Source: Cyanoderma ruficeps (lineage: Eukaryota; Chordata; Aves; Passeriformes; Timaliidae). Taken from it: a stretch of DNA of 64,000 bases. Each line of letters opens with the position of its first letter. Within the stretch, counting starts at the first letter, position 1. A program made the translations under genes and the position numbers. The stretch is from NCBI GenBank assembly GCA_008694505.1, contig VZDJ01004378.1, positions 22,513,689 through 22,577,688 on the forward strand, given 5' to 3'. The notes beneath the pieces are model-generated. The model worked only from the letters and a program-made list of their open reading frames with translations. It was not told the origin of the DNA and made no database searches. Below are positions 13,701 to 27,593 of the stretch, one piece after another.

Positions 13701-16700
13701 AAAGCATGACAATTTACAGCTGTGAATCCTTGTTTTAAAATGTTGTTCTGCCTGTTTACTTCTTTATTCAAAATAATGAACACATGGTAATATTTTAGCT
13801 TTATCTACTGGTCCTATGGCATGACCACAGAGCTGTACTTTTAAGTACTTATTATCCAGCAGATTCGTCTGTTCAGTTGTTTGCCTGTACTGAAAGTTGA
13901 AAAGCGGGCCCTGTGGAGCAGAAGGAGCTTCTGTTCACTGCCCGTGTGCCGTCTGAAATGCTCCCAGCCTCTCCTGCCCTGTGTCAGGGCTGCACATCTT
14001 CCTACTACCAGCACCAGCTGGTGCTAAGCCTTGCATTGTTTAAGGCTTCCTCTCAAGTGTGCCAAACTTTCTGCCTCAATAATATGAATGGCTATGGATC
14101 CCTTCCAGCCCAGCAGCGCACTTGGCCTCCTGCAAGTGCCCCTTTTCTTTGCTCCTGTTGAAGGCGTGAGGAATAAAAAAACTTCCCAGGATTGAGTTCT
14201 TCCTCTCTTCCTGCTAAAGACTGAACCAATTGTTACAGGGCCTGCAGGACTTTCAGGCACTAAAACAGCTGCTGTGGCTTCCTGACAAGAAGAATAGGCA
14301 TGACTGATGAGAACTGTATTTCCAGATGACATGTTTTTAGAAGTTTGAATTCAGACAGATGCAAGGATGGGATGCTTAGGCATGGATCAGCTCCACTGGG
14401 AGAGGAGATAGAGGAACACCCTTATTGAAAAGAGTACATCACTCTCTGATCTCAAAAGGTTAAGAGAGCCCTTTCTTGGTTACTGTAAATTGGTTAGACT
14501 GTCCCTGTTGAAACACCATAAAAAAATGACTCTGAGATTTGATATCAGAATAGCCGTGTCATTTTTCAGTCTACAGAGTGTAAAGGTGGCCTAGCCTAAA
14601 GGTTGTGCAGAATGGAAAAATTCAAGAAAATTGATATTAACTGAATGCAAGCTTCCCTTTATTTCAGGTGGAAAGACTCTTCAGTGTTCTTCAGCATAGA
14701 AATAGCAAAACTTTCCCATTTAAAGAGTTTATCCATGCACAAAATCTCTCTGCTCCTCCTGAGCTTTTTTAAAATTTTATTGGTCCCCAGCTCAATTTTC
14801 TTTTGTTTTCTTCACCCCTTTCAGGTCCTTCTTGTCTGGGGCTAAGTCCAAGGCAGATACCTCATTTACTATTTGGAAAAAACAGTGTTTATTCTTTTGA
14901 ACAAAACTATTTCTTTCTTTATTTGCAATTATATTTGTTCACAGACCTCCAAAATATTTTTATTACACATTTAGGGGAGTTTTTGTGCACAGTTGTCAGC
15001 ATCAAGACAGGCTTTTATACAGGCTGCTGCTCTGAATCTTAAAGTATTCTTACTTCAGCAGAGATTAGTGTCTCCCACCTTAAAAAAAAATACAACTGAA
15101 AAACCAAAAAACCTCATATGGTGTTTTCCATCCCTGTGATCTCCATCAAAGGACAAAGAAAGAATACAGGCTACTGGAATGGGGATATTTACCTGTACCT
15201 GAAGTACAATATCAGAATGAGTTATATAATTTGAAAACCAATTTACTCAGCTGTGGAAAACACTGAATTACCTTTGGGAAATATTTATTTGAGAATATTT
15301 ATTGCCTTACCCCAGAAAGCTGTACATGTGTTTTCTCCTGCATTGTAGCATTTCTGTAAAAGCAAAGATTGAATGTGCTTTTGGGCAATTATAGAACACT
15401 TAAATCTAGTGCTCAATATTGTGATTCATCTTTGTGTAAGATGCAGAGGAACAAGCAGGAAATCCTGTCATTGCAGTTCTCATCTTCACTTTTGTGAGAG
15501 CTGGGTTATGGGGAGTTGATTTGTACTCTCCTGATTATACAAGCAGTTAAACACACAAATGTCGGAGATCAGTTGGTTTGCTCAGTGTAATTTGTGAGCT
15601 TTGACATTGAATCAAAATGTGTTTCGGTTGCTGTTTATTTCCCTTCCAGAATAATTTGTTGTACATTGATATTCTAATCAGTACAGAACTATTTTGTCTA
15701 TGCAAGTTCTAAATGACTGAAATGAAAATACATTCAAGTTTCTTCTGCTTATACAGATATTGCATTGCAATACCACTCTTGACTTGTTTAGAGTTGCATC
15801 TGTTTCTCCTGCACTGGAGAGATAAATTGGACTCTGCATGTTTCACGTGAAAGTATACAAGCAGCTATGAGCTGTCCTTAGCTTAAAGTTCTCCAAGCAG
15901 TAAGCTGCACACCCAGAAACACTCGGCAAAGTAAGCCAGCAACTCATTGTCATGGTGATTCAGAATGTTTTTCATTTCATTTTCAGCTATGTTTACAAAT
16001 GTCCTATAAATATTAGTTCTTCTACAGTCTAATTATTGGCATAATGTATTTTTCAAGTCATTCAACTTCATGAACAATGAAATGTATAGACTTGCTTTTA
16101 CTTAACGGGGAAACAAATGTTGGAAATAGGCATCTATGTACTAACTCTAATTTATTTAACCTTTAGAACTCCATTAAATAATCAATTACTCTTACCAAGA
16201 ATTGTTGGAACAGTAATTTTGTGCTAAACATGTAGTTTGGGAGAAAGAAACTCTCTAATAATTCATATGCTATTCACTTAGCACATAGGTCATACCAGGT
16301 TTTCAGCAGTCTAATGGAAATCCTTGTGCTGCTTGGAGATGCTAATAAAGTCTTTTCTTCAAAAAAGAAACCCCAAAATTACCCTGGGGCATTTGGTTAA
16401 TGCAACCATTTTCCATTATAGGTTCTGATGCCCACAAGTTCAAAATGTCATGTGACTAAATCTCCAAAAAAGAAAAAGACCATGTTTTCACAAAAATCAT
16501 ACAGGTTTATTGTTGATTTAGTATGTTTCTCAGGAAGCTAACCAGGGAAGTATTAATTTATAGATTCTGTTTTCCCTCTGGGCACCTGCCCATGTTCTTC
16601 CAGTACCATTAGGTGATGTAATTCTGCCTGGATAACTCATAAATTCTCCAAAGTTGAAAGCATTCTCATATCAAATAATACTTGAGCTATTTCATTGTCA

Positions 16701-19700
16701 AGACTTTGATTCAGAAATTTTGTAGGGCTGCACCTCAATTAACTTGAATGGAAATCTCACATTTTTTTAATATGTATTTTCATTATGTTGATCTGAAGTC
16801 TTTATCTCATGTATAGATATGTTCAGTCCACCATCAAAATTGCTTGAAGAAAAAAAAAAGATGTCAGCTAGGTCAGCTAGGCCTCTCCCTTGGAGTGGAG
16901 ATTTGTTTCATCTAGCATTTTAGTGGTTTTCATCTTAGTAGACAGATATTCTTTTTTCCTGTGCTTACTCTTCAAGAATGAAAATTACTGCACAATGGTT
17001 GTGTTTGTACTCAACTGTGATGTTCATTTACTGAATAATTGAAAACTAGGTTTTTGAAATTAATTAACAGGAAACTAAATAGTCTAGACCTGTACTACTG
17101 AGTTAAAAAAAGCTAATCAATATGCTTTGAGATGATGAGAGGTAGTAGTTTGTAAAAATGCAGTCTCCGCTGAAATTGTGGAATTGAAGATGATGTATCA
17201 TGGATAGATTTATGCACTTGATTGTGATTTACTGTCTGATACTAATATGGCAGGGGATACTGTGCTGCCTACATCCGTTCCTGGAGGGTGCAAGATTGCC
17301 TTTGCCTGGTAAATTTGCCCTTGGTGTCAATCAGAAATAAAGTGCCATGAAATAAAGAACTCACACCAGTAGATTAGCATTTCAGAAATTAAACCATCTG
17401 TTTGAGCTCAATTAAAAGAGAATTCAGCAAATCTTTTCCTAATTGAGTGTTCTAGTGCTGATTCTAGAAACAATGCAATGGATTTATCACGCAATTTGAA
17501 CTCATAAGAATGTGGGTTTAATGCCCATTAAATAAACCCAGCAACTGCACATTCTCAATAGGATGGTTTGCAATAAATAACTTCCTAATTTTCTTCCTAA
17601 TCTCTAGTTCTGATGTACTTCTCAGTCTAGGAATGATTTTTAGTTGTGTATTGACTTGTTCTACTAGGTTTTTTCCCCCACAAGTTCTGGAGAAAGTTTC
17701 TTTGTCACAAGATGGTTTTGCCGCAACTGGTCTTCTACCCACCATCCCACACTTTTGGGTTGAATGTAATTTTGTGTGTAGAGGGGAAATGCCCTGTAGT
17801 GAAGCTGGTTTTGGTCTGAGATCTGCCTGAGAAGAACGGTACATTTGCAGACCTCTAGGATCTGTTGGGTGGCAGGTGTCAGTATGAAATAATAGGCTTT
17901 GAATTTGTTTTTAAGAGTAACTTCACTATCAGTTTGAACGTATTTTTGCCTCAGAAAATTAGTCTAGAGATCAGATTCCTGCAAATGAGAAGGTTCTGGG
18001 GAGGGGGTGGAGAGTTGCTTGTTTCCCCCAAGGAACAGTCCCTTTTTGAGACTGTCTGAACTCCACTGTTGATTGGTTACCTCTTCATTTTGCATTCACT
18101 TGATTCTGTTTGCCGCAGAAGAAGTTAGTTATACTGGAAAGCAAATGTGCATTCCAGTGCACCTACCTTATTGAAATGTCTCCCATACAATGAACAGCTT
18201 TATTACTAAGCTGAGGAAAATTTTCTAATTCTTCAGGTGTTGGACTAAGCATTGTCTTCCTTAACAATAAATAACTTTAATCTGACATTATGGTTTGTAA
18301 CAGTGCCAGTTGCCTCAACATCTGGCTGCCTCAAGATCATTGCAAACAATTACAGCATGAAAGAAAATATAAACTTCTTCCAATAAAACAGCAACAGTAA
18401 ATAATATCCACAATAAAGCCCCTAGATTAAATTCCATTGCAAGATTTGCTATATGTCTCTTAGATTCTGTGGGGATGAATGGTTAATATATTTGTGGTGG
18501 AGTTATTTGGTGGACTTCTGCTGCAACTCGGTAGTTCTACTTCATTTTTTCTCATTCTGACTGCATTTAAATACACTTTAAATTATCAGACATTTTCTGT
18601 CCTTTTTTGAAAGATCCATGATCTTTTATTAATTCTGTTTAGAATATTCTATTCAGATAGCTGCATTCATAGTTTTTTTGCTGATTAGTTCACAAATTGA
18701 ATGTTTTACCCATAATAGAGGAAGAAAATGCTCTCTGAACAGAGATTATGGGAATTGCACAGAGGATAAACTTTTTGGGTGGAAAATTGAGCTTGAACAG
18801 AAAGTTCACTGGTAGAACCAAGAGTTAATTTCTGTAGGATCCTGTGGTCTTCATATAGAATGAGTGATAGGTGTAGTAAAAATTGAGGCAAAATAACCTG
18901 AGTCATTGCTTAGCATTGACTGGCTCTGGATTCCGCTTTGCTCCAGCCATAGTCGGCTTTTTCTGGTCCAGTTTGGAGCAAGCATCTGGTTTCACTGAAT
19001 AATTTCTAACACTGAATTTCAGAGGCAGGAATTGAATTTTAATTTCTTGGTGCTAGTCCTGCAAATATTAATTGTCCTCTTGTGCCTTTAGATGTAATTA
19101 ATTTAAAGCTTTTTAAAAAGGAAAATATTATTCAAATTGTTGCTTCACATGTCCATTTCTTAAAAGCTTAGTTTGACAAAAAAAAATGTTCTGTTTGATA
19201 AACAGCATTTGTCAGCATATGCTACATGAAGTGCAGTCTTTCAGAGTAGAAAGTGTAAATTACCACTGAACGTGTCTTGCTATTAATGATATTAATTACT
19301 GTAAACACGAATCTATTTAGATATGGTAAATAAGGCTATCCTAGCTGCAAGTAATTTTATTTTTTTGGAAGTCACAACCTTGTAAAAGCCTAGTGAGCAA
19401 TTAGTGCCCAGTGGTCTTACTATTAGCGATCAAAAGACCAAATTTTAGAAACTGCACCCCTGAAATCTTTAAGCTGTAAGAATAAAAATTAAATTCATGC
19501 ACTTACTATGGAAGTTAATAATTTTAATATGTACTGTGCATTTAATTGCTAAATACTGTACAGGGAACACCTGCAAGTTACTGGCTGCCAAAAAGTAAGG
19601 CATGAATTTTTATGAATTATACAGAGCAATGTAATTCAGCATTTTGCAAAGGACATCTAGTATGTGCCTCTCTTCTCAGCTGCTCTCATAATTGTGCATA

Positions 19701-22436
19701 GAAATCAAACTCAAGACAAGTTTTGGCATACCCTTACTGCATTAGGTAAAAAGCATGGAAGTGATAGGAGCCAGATGAAAAAGGACAACAGGGGAGAAAA
19801 AAAAATATGCAATGCCTCTGAATCTCCTAGTGTTTTCTTTTCTGTAATGCTCTAAGACCACACTTTGTCTATGGGCTGTCTTAATAATGACTGTGCATGA
19901 TGGAAGCCTTAAAAAGATTATTGTTCTTTGTGCTTAGAGCAGGTATGTCAAGTTGCATAATGGTTTACACAATGTGCCTGAAAGCAATGCCTTATAACTA
20001 CAAATACCTAAATAGTTTGGGAAAACATACAGTCACACCAATATTAATCTAGTTCTCAAGCATTTAATTCAGTTGTCAGCCAAAGGTGCAAAGGCTTATT
20101 GGAAATTTAATGTTTAACTGAACATTTGAGTCAAACTATTGGAAATTTCATTATATTGAGATTCCCTTAACCACACCTTAGTTAAATAGTGTGAGTATAA
20201 ATGTGATTAAAAACTCTGATGATCTGTACATTACAGTTTTCTCTGAAGTTTAGCCAGTTTTGATTGTGTTAATGTGGACAACTATTTTAATCAGCCCTGC
20301 ATGTGAGATGCTGGGGTGAAGCACATTATTTTTTTTTAACATTTTACATTTTTTTTAAATTAAAAGTGGGCTTTGTCTTTAGGCAACGAAAGCCCTTTGC
20401 TTTTCAGTTTTACAAGGTTTAGAAAGGAAATGCAGGCGAAAGTACATTCGCTCACAAATTGATTTTCATTTTAATAAACTTACTTTGTCTTAACAGGACA
20501 AAATTCTGTTAATGAAAGATTTTGAGCAATTTCTATTTGTCATTATGATATTACAGATGACATTTCTGTTCACTAAGTTTTTCATTTGCTTGATGTACAG
20601 ACTTCCTACTTAGTATGCAGCATATTTGTGTTGGATAAGGTTAATAAGTTATTAAGTGTTTTCTAACATAATTGTAACTATATATTAAAGTCATCAAATT
20701 GCAGACATTAGAGCACAGTTGGGTTTCTGTAAACAAAAGTCAAGTAATTTGATTTTTTTGTTTTAAATGGAATCCTAAAGTGCAAGGAAAACTGAACAAG
20801 ATTATCCTGTCCTATACTGATGACAACATTTAAGCTGGAAAGCAAAGAAGTTTAATTAGAAACACTTTGAGGTCTGGAAAATGTTACTTTTTTAAATATA
20901 TATACAACCATGGTATGAAATGCTCATAACGTATGTTCCTCTTTAGCTTTTGTTATGGTAATACAAGTATGTTATCTAAAAATGTCCCTCACAGTTTCCA
21001 TATAAAATGAGTCATTACTAGGAGACTTCTTAAGCGTAAACCAAAGCAATTGATGCATGACCATTGGGAAAAAATGTCTAGATACACAGCAATTACAAGT
21101 GTAAGTACATTTCTGTGGGATGTTTTCAGCTGTTTCCATAGCCTTTAACAGTTGTAACACGTGCTGCTGTTAATTTGCCAATCTGTAAGCTGGCCTACCC
21201 TGAATTTACACAAAGACAAATGGTAGATAGCTTTTCTGCATCAAGAGGTAACATGTATCCATATGCGGTTGGTTGGTTTGGGATAATTGTGTTTATAATA
21301 CGCTGAGCAGTCTTGGAGGGTTGAGATGAACAAGGTGTTGAGGAAAATAAAACTCCACTGGCTGGAGAACCTCGATAGTAAAATGTCCCCTATTGATACG
21401 GTAATTTGAGAAACAAAGTAGACTGCTTACTGCTTCCTTCCTGTTCAGAGTCTAGAACTCCTCCCTGACTCACAGCTGTGGGTTTCCTTAATGATGCTGA
21501 CGTCTCAATCCAGAAGCAAACTGCATAATTTCATGGTATACTTGTGGATGAAGACTCCCACATCTGTTACCCATAAATAGAAAAAAAAGAGTGAGAAACA
21601 CTTCCTTCACTTTTTAATTTCTGGCTTTAAATGTACATGTGATGTGGTTTGCAATTTGAGATAGGAGAGTCTCCAGTGTTTCAAAATACACAAGGTTAGA
21701 TGCATACAAACAATTTCCATATATATCCACCTTGCACCAGGTGGGTTAAAGTGACATCTGCTTTAGGTGTCCAGATGAGAGTATCCAAGTGTGAAAGAAT
21801 AAAAAAACTAAAAAAAATATGCATGACCTAATGTTTTTGTGGTATCATCAGCTGTTGAAGTGACCAGGTATTAACTCATTCTGGTTTTCTGCCTTATTAG
21901 CATAATATAATGTCCTAACCTGAGATTATATATAAATAGTGTTCAACAGAAACTACTTAATTACTACTTACTTCTAAAATTATTTATTTATTATTTATTT
22001 GGAGGTCCTTTTTTTTCCTGCAAGGGTGTTCACCTTCCCTGGAAATCAATAATTTGTTAGTTTGGTGAACAGTGAATGAGATCTCTTTCTGTTTAATGAC
22101 ATGTTAGTAAACAATAGGTAAGGTTATTCTCTGTTTGGTGTTAAGAACATATTGCTCTTAAAGATGATGACTGAATCCAAGGATCCACTCCCCTACAGAA
22201 CCTTGGCTTATTGTTCTTTATATTTATATAGCTATTTATGTTACTCATTCTTAAAGTAATTCAATAGGGACGCAGGTTCCCTTTGCAGCAGAGATGTTTA
22301 GGTCCATTTTCTGACTAATACAACAGTGGAAATTGTGCTCTGTGTTCAAATTTTTGCTGGCAAAGGTAAATGTTCTCCTCTCCATTTCCCCTCTTAACTG
22401 TTTAAACTGAAAACTGTTGATACAAAAGCATACTTA

Positions 22437-23986
22437 CTAAAATTGTTCATAAGCAGATTTGAAATTTAAATTATCTGCATAACTATTGTAGAGGAAAAGT
22501 TGCAGAGCATTTTTCCACTTTAAGAGCTTGCAAAGATGCTGATTCTTTTGTTTGTTTTCCAGCAGAACTGAATGTTGTTGCTGTCTGGTTTGATGACACA
22601 GGAAATCCCTTTCAACTTTGAATTTTTGCTTTTTTATTCTGTCTGATCCATTCTGCTTTGCAATACATCCTGTCATCTTGATCCAGAATGTTTTTTGCAC
22701 CAAATTGTTAGTACCTAGACAATTGACTTCTGTTGTCTTAGCCAGCTTACTGGAGGTCAGTGTCTTAGTTGTGGTTCATGTACTATTTGGGACAAAATAC
22801 GAGACACAGCATATGCAAACCACAGTTCTTTAGAAGCCTTAGAAGTGTAGAGAACCCGGTAGAAATGTGAGTCTCTCTCCATACTGCTGCTTGGTTTATC
22901 TGAGAACACCAGATCACTGATAAAAAGGTCAGCTTCCATGTGCCATTGATGAATTTACAGTGTTATCAATGCATTACATTGAAGAGTAAGATGCAGTTGA
23001 CAGCAATTGTCTCTCAGCATGTTCCTCCCCTGATTTTCTCTCCACCAGTAATAAAAGTTTAAGAGAAAATTCATGCCATCCCTGTAGGAGCATAAAAAAG
23101 GGCATGACAGCATATTACTTAGTGGCCACTGATCAGATGCAGCAGTTCACCATGATTTTCTCTCATGCCTAGTGAGTCATTTTGCAACACTCTGCTGTTT
23201 GATTACTCAGTCATTGTACCACCTATGTGTCTTCAGTTTTCAAAGAGAAATACCTGAATTCTTCCCCTTTTGAACTAGAAGTGCTGGCATGAAATACTCA
23301 TTTGTGATTGATATTATGTGTCCTTTAACTCAAAAGAAATCCTTAAAAGAATAAGTGTTCTTAATTGCACATTTTTTAAACAGTAATCAGCCTCTGTGTT
23401 TCTGGTAGGTTGGCCACACTTATTACAGTATTCATGCAACAGTCCTGGGGTTGTTTTGAAACATCTGTGGTATCGGACACAGCAGTAATTCCTTAAGAGT
23501 AAGATGAATTTTGGCAACATCTTTTCAGTGACTTTTTAAAATGGGTGATTGAGAATCATGTTGTAGTGGTGGTGCTACTCGAATAAAAATTGCCATAATT
23601 TCCTTAGAAGTACCCCAGCATCAACAAAATGCACTTTCATCTCAGAATCTACTGCCCCGATCTCTGTGGTGCTGAGCAGAGAAGGTCATCTGTAAGCAGA
23701 GCTTTGAGGAAAACAATTTCAGATTTCCTTGCTTGTGTTTGGACTGTTCTTTGTTCATACTTCTCTGCCATGCAAAAGGTATATTTGTGCTAGATTGAGT
23801 GTTTGTGTATTTGTTTCTCTCTCTGTAATTCCTTGACCATGTAGGAGTAAAATTGTCTTTTTGTGTTTGGGACTGTACTGCTGCTATGGCATTTGCTGTA
23901 TGTGGAACCAGAGATGACAAACGAGGAGGCAGTTCATCTTCTGTGTCATTAAGATGGATTCTGTTTGTGGGTCCAATACTGTACAT
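22437..23986 (-). pseudogene. Unassigned antisense coding-like stretch, possible decayed retrocopy
   Basis: On the minus strand several moderately long open segments follow one another in different frames. One covers 23986-23642 (114 codons) and starts with MYSIGPTNRIHLNDTEDELP. An overlapping segment in another frame includes KSEIVFLKALLTDDLL. Later ones lie at about 23520-23314, about 22939-22757 (with KASKELWFAYAVSRIL) and 22703-22437. The amino-acid mix is less low-complexity than in most chance frames nearby. Frame changes and stops between them would fit a decayed protein-derived insert in the intron. I could not assign a parent gene, found no clear intron scars, and saw only a weak T run (about 22011-22018) on the side where a retrocopy's tail should be. 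It may simply be chance. Confidence 0.22.
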
Positions 23987-26270
23987 GGTTACAATAGTGT
24001 AATCCTGAAATACTACTCAGAATGATTTTGAATTATTTGAAGATTCTATAGTTCTTTAATTTTAGAGAGGACATTTTGATAAGATTTTTGCATGACCCAG
24101 TACTCTCCTTTTATTTTAGTACTCAGGGGAAAATTTGAAAAAATTGTCATCAGTGTAAACCAAAACCACCTCAGGCAACTAAATGCTTGCCTTGTGTTAT
24201 TTTGTTATTCATTAACTGCTCTGTTATTCCTTTCCCCTCCTCTCCACGAGTACCTTCCCCCACCGCCCCCAAAAACCCACTAAGGAAACAAGCACACCAC
24301 GATAAAATGCTAATAATGGGAATAATTCCAAATAGACCATAAAAGACAGCATTTATAACCTCAATAGAAATGCCAGTCAGCTATTTTTGATGTAAAGCAT
24401 CTGTCTCCAGAAGGAAATGAAGGCAGGCCTGTTTCTCCTTTCAAGTCTCTGAAGTAGTAGGTGGTGTCATTTGTTATACAGTGCTACAAGTCCCGTGTTA
24501 TTGCAGTGGTAGCTGCTGACTGCCTTTGTTAACATACTGAAAAGTTTTATCAGCTGTCTTTAATAAAAGACAATCTATGTGAAGAAAAACTACTGCAAAT
24601 GTCTCTTGCTGTCTTATCCTCTGACCATCCTATGTAGATGCTGGAGAGCAATGGCACTGATGTAGAATCTTGTAGATGTGCAAAATTCTTGTGTCTATTA
24701 CAATAAACCATAGATATTGGGGTGACTGATATTCTAGGAAGTTAGGGAGAAGTGTTTCCAAAATCCCATGCACTTCCTTATTTGAAATGTAAAGGAGCTG
24801 GAATGAACTTTTAGAAATACCTGAAGTGATTTATCAGTTCACATTTTCTGTGGATACCTTTGTGTAGGACATTAATGGCTTAGAATTTGTTAGGCCTCCA
24901 GGAAATCAGAAATTATGTGCAGAAGTTGGAAATTTTCAGTTAAAAGGCATGCAGTTTGTTCATTTTATTTGTTTTTGTTGCTTGCTCTTGCAAAATGATA
25001 TATCAAATTGAAGACATGATGGTAGAAGCGTTTCTTACATATAGTCTTACATATATGATGTTCTTGATTAGTCCCATACATACACCATATTTTCAGGAGG
25101 GTATTGAGGAAATGGAGAGGAATTCTGGAAGCCATATGAGACAGCTGAGTTATTTCCTGCACAGTAAGTTTTGTGAATGCTGTAGAATTAGCCCTGAGCA
25201 CATTTAAACGTGTCTTATTTATATTCGTTTTTCTAGGTTTAAGATTCTTTTAGTCTTTATCCATTGTAAGCTTTGTCTGGGTGCAAACATGCATCGAGAG
25301 GATAGTGAGAGGGCAGCTTTCTGTCAATGACTTCAAGAAAGTTCTTTCAGTCATGAACTCTCATTAAACAAAGAAATAGCATGACTAGAGGCAATGGACA
25401 TTCCTACTCATGATTTGAGAAAATTCTCTCAAACAATCTGAAGTCTAAAAATAAATTAGATATGGGGCTATTTAGACGGCCATCAGTGTACATTGGAGCT
25501 AATTTTCCTATTATTCACTTTAATGACATCAGTTAGCACCCAGAACATCTGTAATTAAGGAGTGTATTATTTCATTACAAAACAGTATGCAAGACTGGCA
25601 CTTCAGAGGTAGAGCTATGAAAAATGGCTGCCAATATGAGTTGCTTGTAGCATAGATCACATTTCAGAGGCCTACTTTCCTTTCTTTTGGGAAATATTTA
25701 ACTGATAAAACTATATAAAACCTGGCTGGCTTTTTTTGTTTGATTCGCAGTAGAATGAAGTAATTGACTTGAGGAAGGTGGAAAAAATTTGTCAGGGTAA
25801 GGCAAGAAAAAGTAAATCTAAAAATTGCATCTTCAGATTCCTCTTCATTAGCGTCATGATGTTTACAATAAGGAGAGCTGAACTAATTTTGTTTTGTTTA
25901 AACTCTGTAAGCAATTTGTTCTGAAAATTTGATGCATTATAGTTCTTTATGAGTTTTTGTGATGCATATATTAATAAGTTAAAAGAAGCAGGAAGAAAGC
26001 TGAAAAAGTATGAATATATAGTATGAGGTTATAAAACATTGGAATTATCTGAACAACATTTCCACCACAAAAATTAGGTTTTGGACATAAGAATTACAGG
26101 GATTTTGTTGAAGCTTGATTTAAAAGGATAAGAGTAATGAGTTTAATTTTGTAGTGAAGAGGTTTGGAACAAAGGTAAGTGTTCCTCGTCATAATGATTT
26201 TCTATTGCCACATCAGTCTGGGAGACCAACTGTAGTACATATTTTATTGGCCTTGTACCTAATGTATTTC

Positions 26271-26435
26271 CATACAATCATCAAATGGTTTGGGTTGGAA
26301 AGGACCTTGAAGATCATCAGTTCCAACCTTCCTGCCATGAGCAGGGACACCTAGACCAGACTGCTCAGAACCCCATCAAACTTGGCCTTGCCCAGCTTCT
26401 CTGGGCAACCTGTTCCATTGTCTAACCGTTTTCCT
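26271..26435 (-). mobile_element. CR1 LINE 3'-end fragment
   Basis: The + strand carries the familiar complement of an avian CR1 3' end: GGTTTGGGTTGGAAAGGACC, then AGATCATCAGTTCCAACC, then GGGCAACCTGTTCCA. The element therefore points to the minus strand, with its 3' end near 26271, where the usual terminal short repeat is degraded. Relative to the typical sequence, a few bases after GGGACACCT and roughly 30 bases after CTTGGCCTTG appear to be missing. CR1 copies are usually severely 5'-truncated, which fits this length. It lies about 1.2 kb upstream of the last exon. Confidence 0.9.
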
Positions 26436-27593
26436 TAAGTTATTGTCACTGGAGGGCTCCTAAAGCATGCCAGCACATCCTCACAGTAGTCTGAACTTAA
26501 AATGCCATATGGCTTCACATTTTCAATATTATTTTGAGCAAAACACTGATGAGTGGTGGCTTGAAACATTTATCCTCTGAGGCAAAACTATGTGACTTCG
26601 AAAGTGAGTTTTCCTAAAGCTCGTTGAAACTTAGACTGACCTGAGGGCGAGAACCATAGTGAACTTTGTGTGGTATTTTTTCCCATTTTTCTTTAAAATG
26701 CAAAATACTGGTTTGACAAATGCTTTTACTGTGCTCTCACTAGGATGTGAATACCTTTGGTGCTTGCCAGAAAAAAGTAGGTTAGACTCTTCAGCTTCAT
26801 AAATGTGCTTTTCTGCCCTTGTAATTTTTGCTAACTCCAGTGACCAGGCATGTTATTATCATGAAGAACCTCTTATTTTGTAATGGAATAACAGAGAGAT
26901 GAAAAAAAATAAAAACAAGCTAAGCATTTTGTCTTGGCTAAACATGAAAAAACTTTCAGTAATGTAAGCTTTTAAATTGATTTGTTGCAAAAGTTTAACA
27001 TTTTTGTTATTAAAATAGCATTTCTTCACCATTGTTAATTTTATTCAATCATTCATTAAGAAATAATTGCCACGACCTGAATCTAAATGGATATCCTAGA
27101 ATTCCTGAACATCCTTAGAATCTGAGAGCAGGCTGTATTTTCTACCAGTTACAATTAGGACAAAGAGAAGAAAGGGCTATGTTCCAATGTGTTAACTATT
27201 CCCAATGATTATAAACTCTTTATTAACAATGCATTTGATTAAAATTAAATTCTTGTTGCTAATTCACTCTTGGATTACTTTAATTTTCTCTTGGAACCTG
27301 TGTTATGCCAACATTACCACATTTAAAGCTTTTAAAGAGTTCTGTGTTTTCTCATTAAAGAGAGAAGTCTTATGTCTGTAGGCACCAGATCTTGACCTGT
27401 TTAAAGCACAAACTACACAGCAGCTGTTCAGAAACTTTTTGTTGTTATCTGTATTAAATTACTTAATTGCTAAATTGCTTCCATGAAAAATTGGCAAACA
27501 TACGGGAGTAATTTAAGTGGAAGAAGATTGTCTAAAAAGAAAAATTGAAAATATTTGTACTCTTCCTTTTTCCTTTTTTGTTGTTGGTACCAG

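Larger units (their letters stand above)
7782..27593 (+). other. TMTC2: Last intron (about 19.8 kb) of the TMTC gene
   Basis: This phase-0 intron runs from the GTAAGT donor at 7782 to the AG at 27592-27593, which follows a T-rich pyrimidine tract. It carries a CR1 LINE tail at about 26271-26435 and an antisense coding-like stretch at 22437-23986. It also has short tandem duplications, for example a 10-bp unit at 9849-9868 and a 9-bp unit at 16863-16880. A slightly GC-richer patch at about 12360-12620 could be an old repeat, but I cannot name it. No other exon was supported. Confidence 0.75.

Noticed and set aside
17518..17844. 108-codon minus-strand ORF with an IRKKIRKLF-like segment
   Set aside because: It briefly looked protein-like, but no family could be named, and an open + strand frame covers the same stretch. 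Insufficient evidence.
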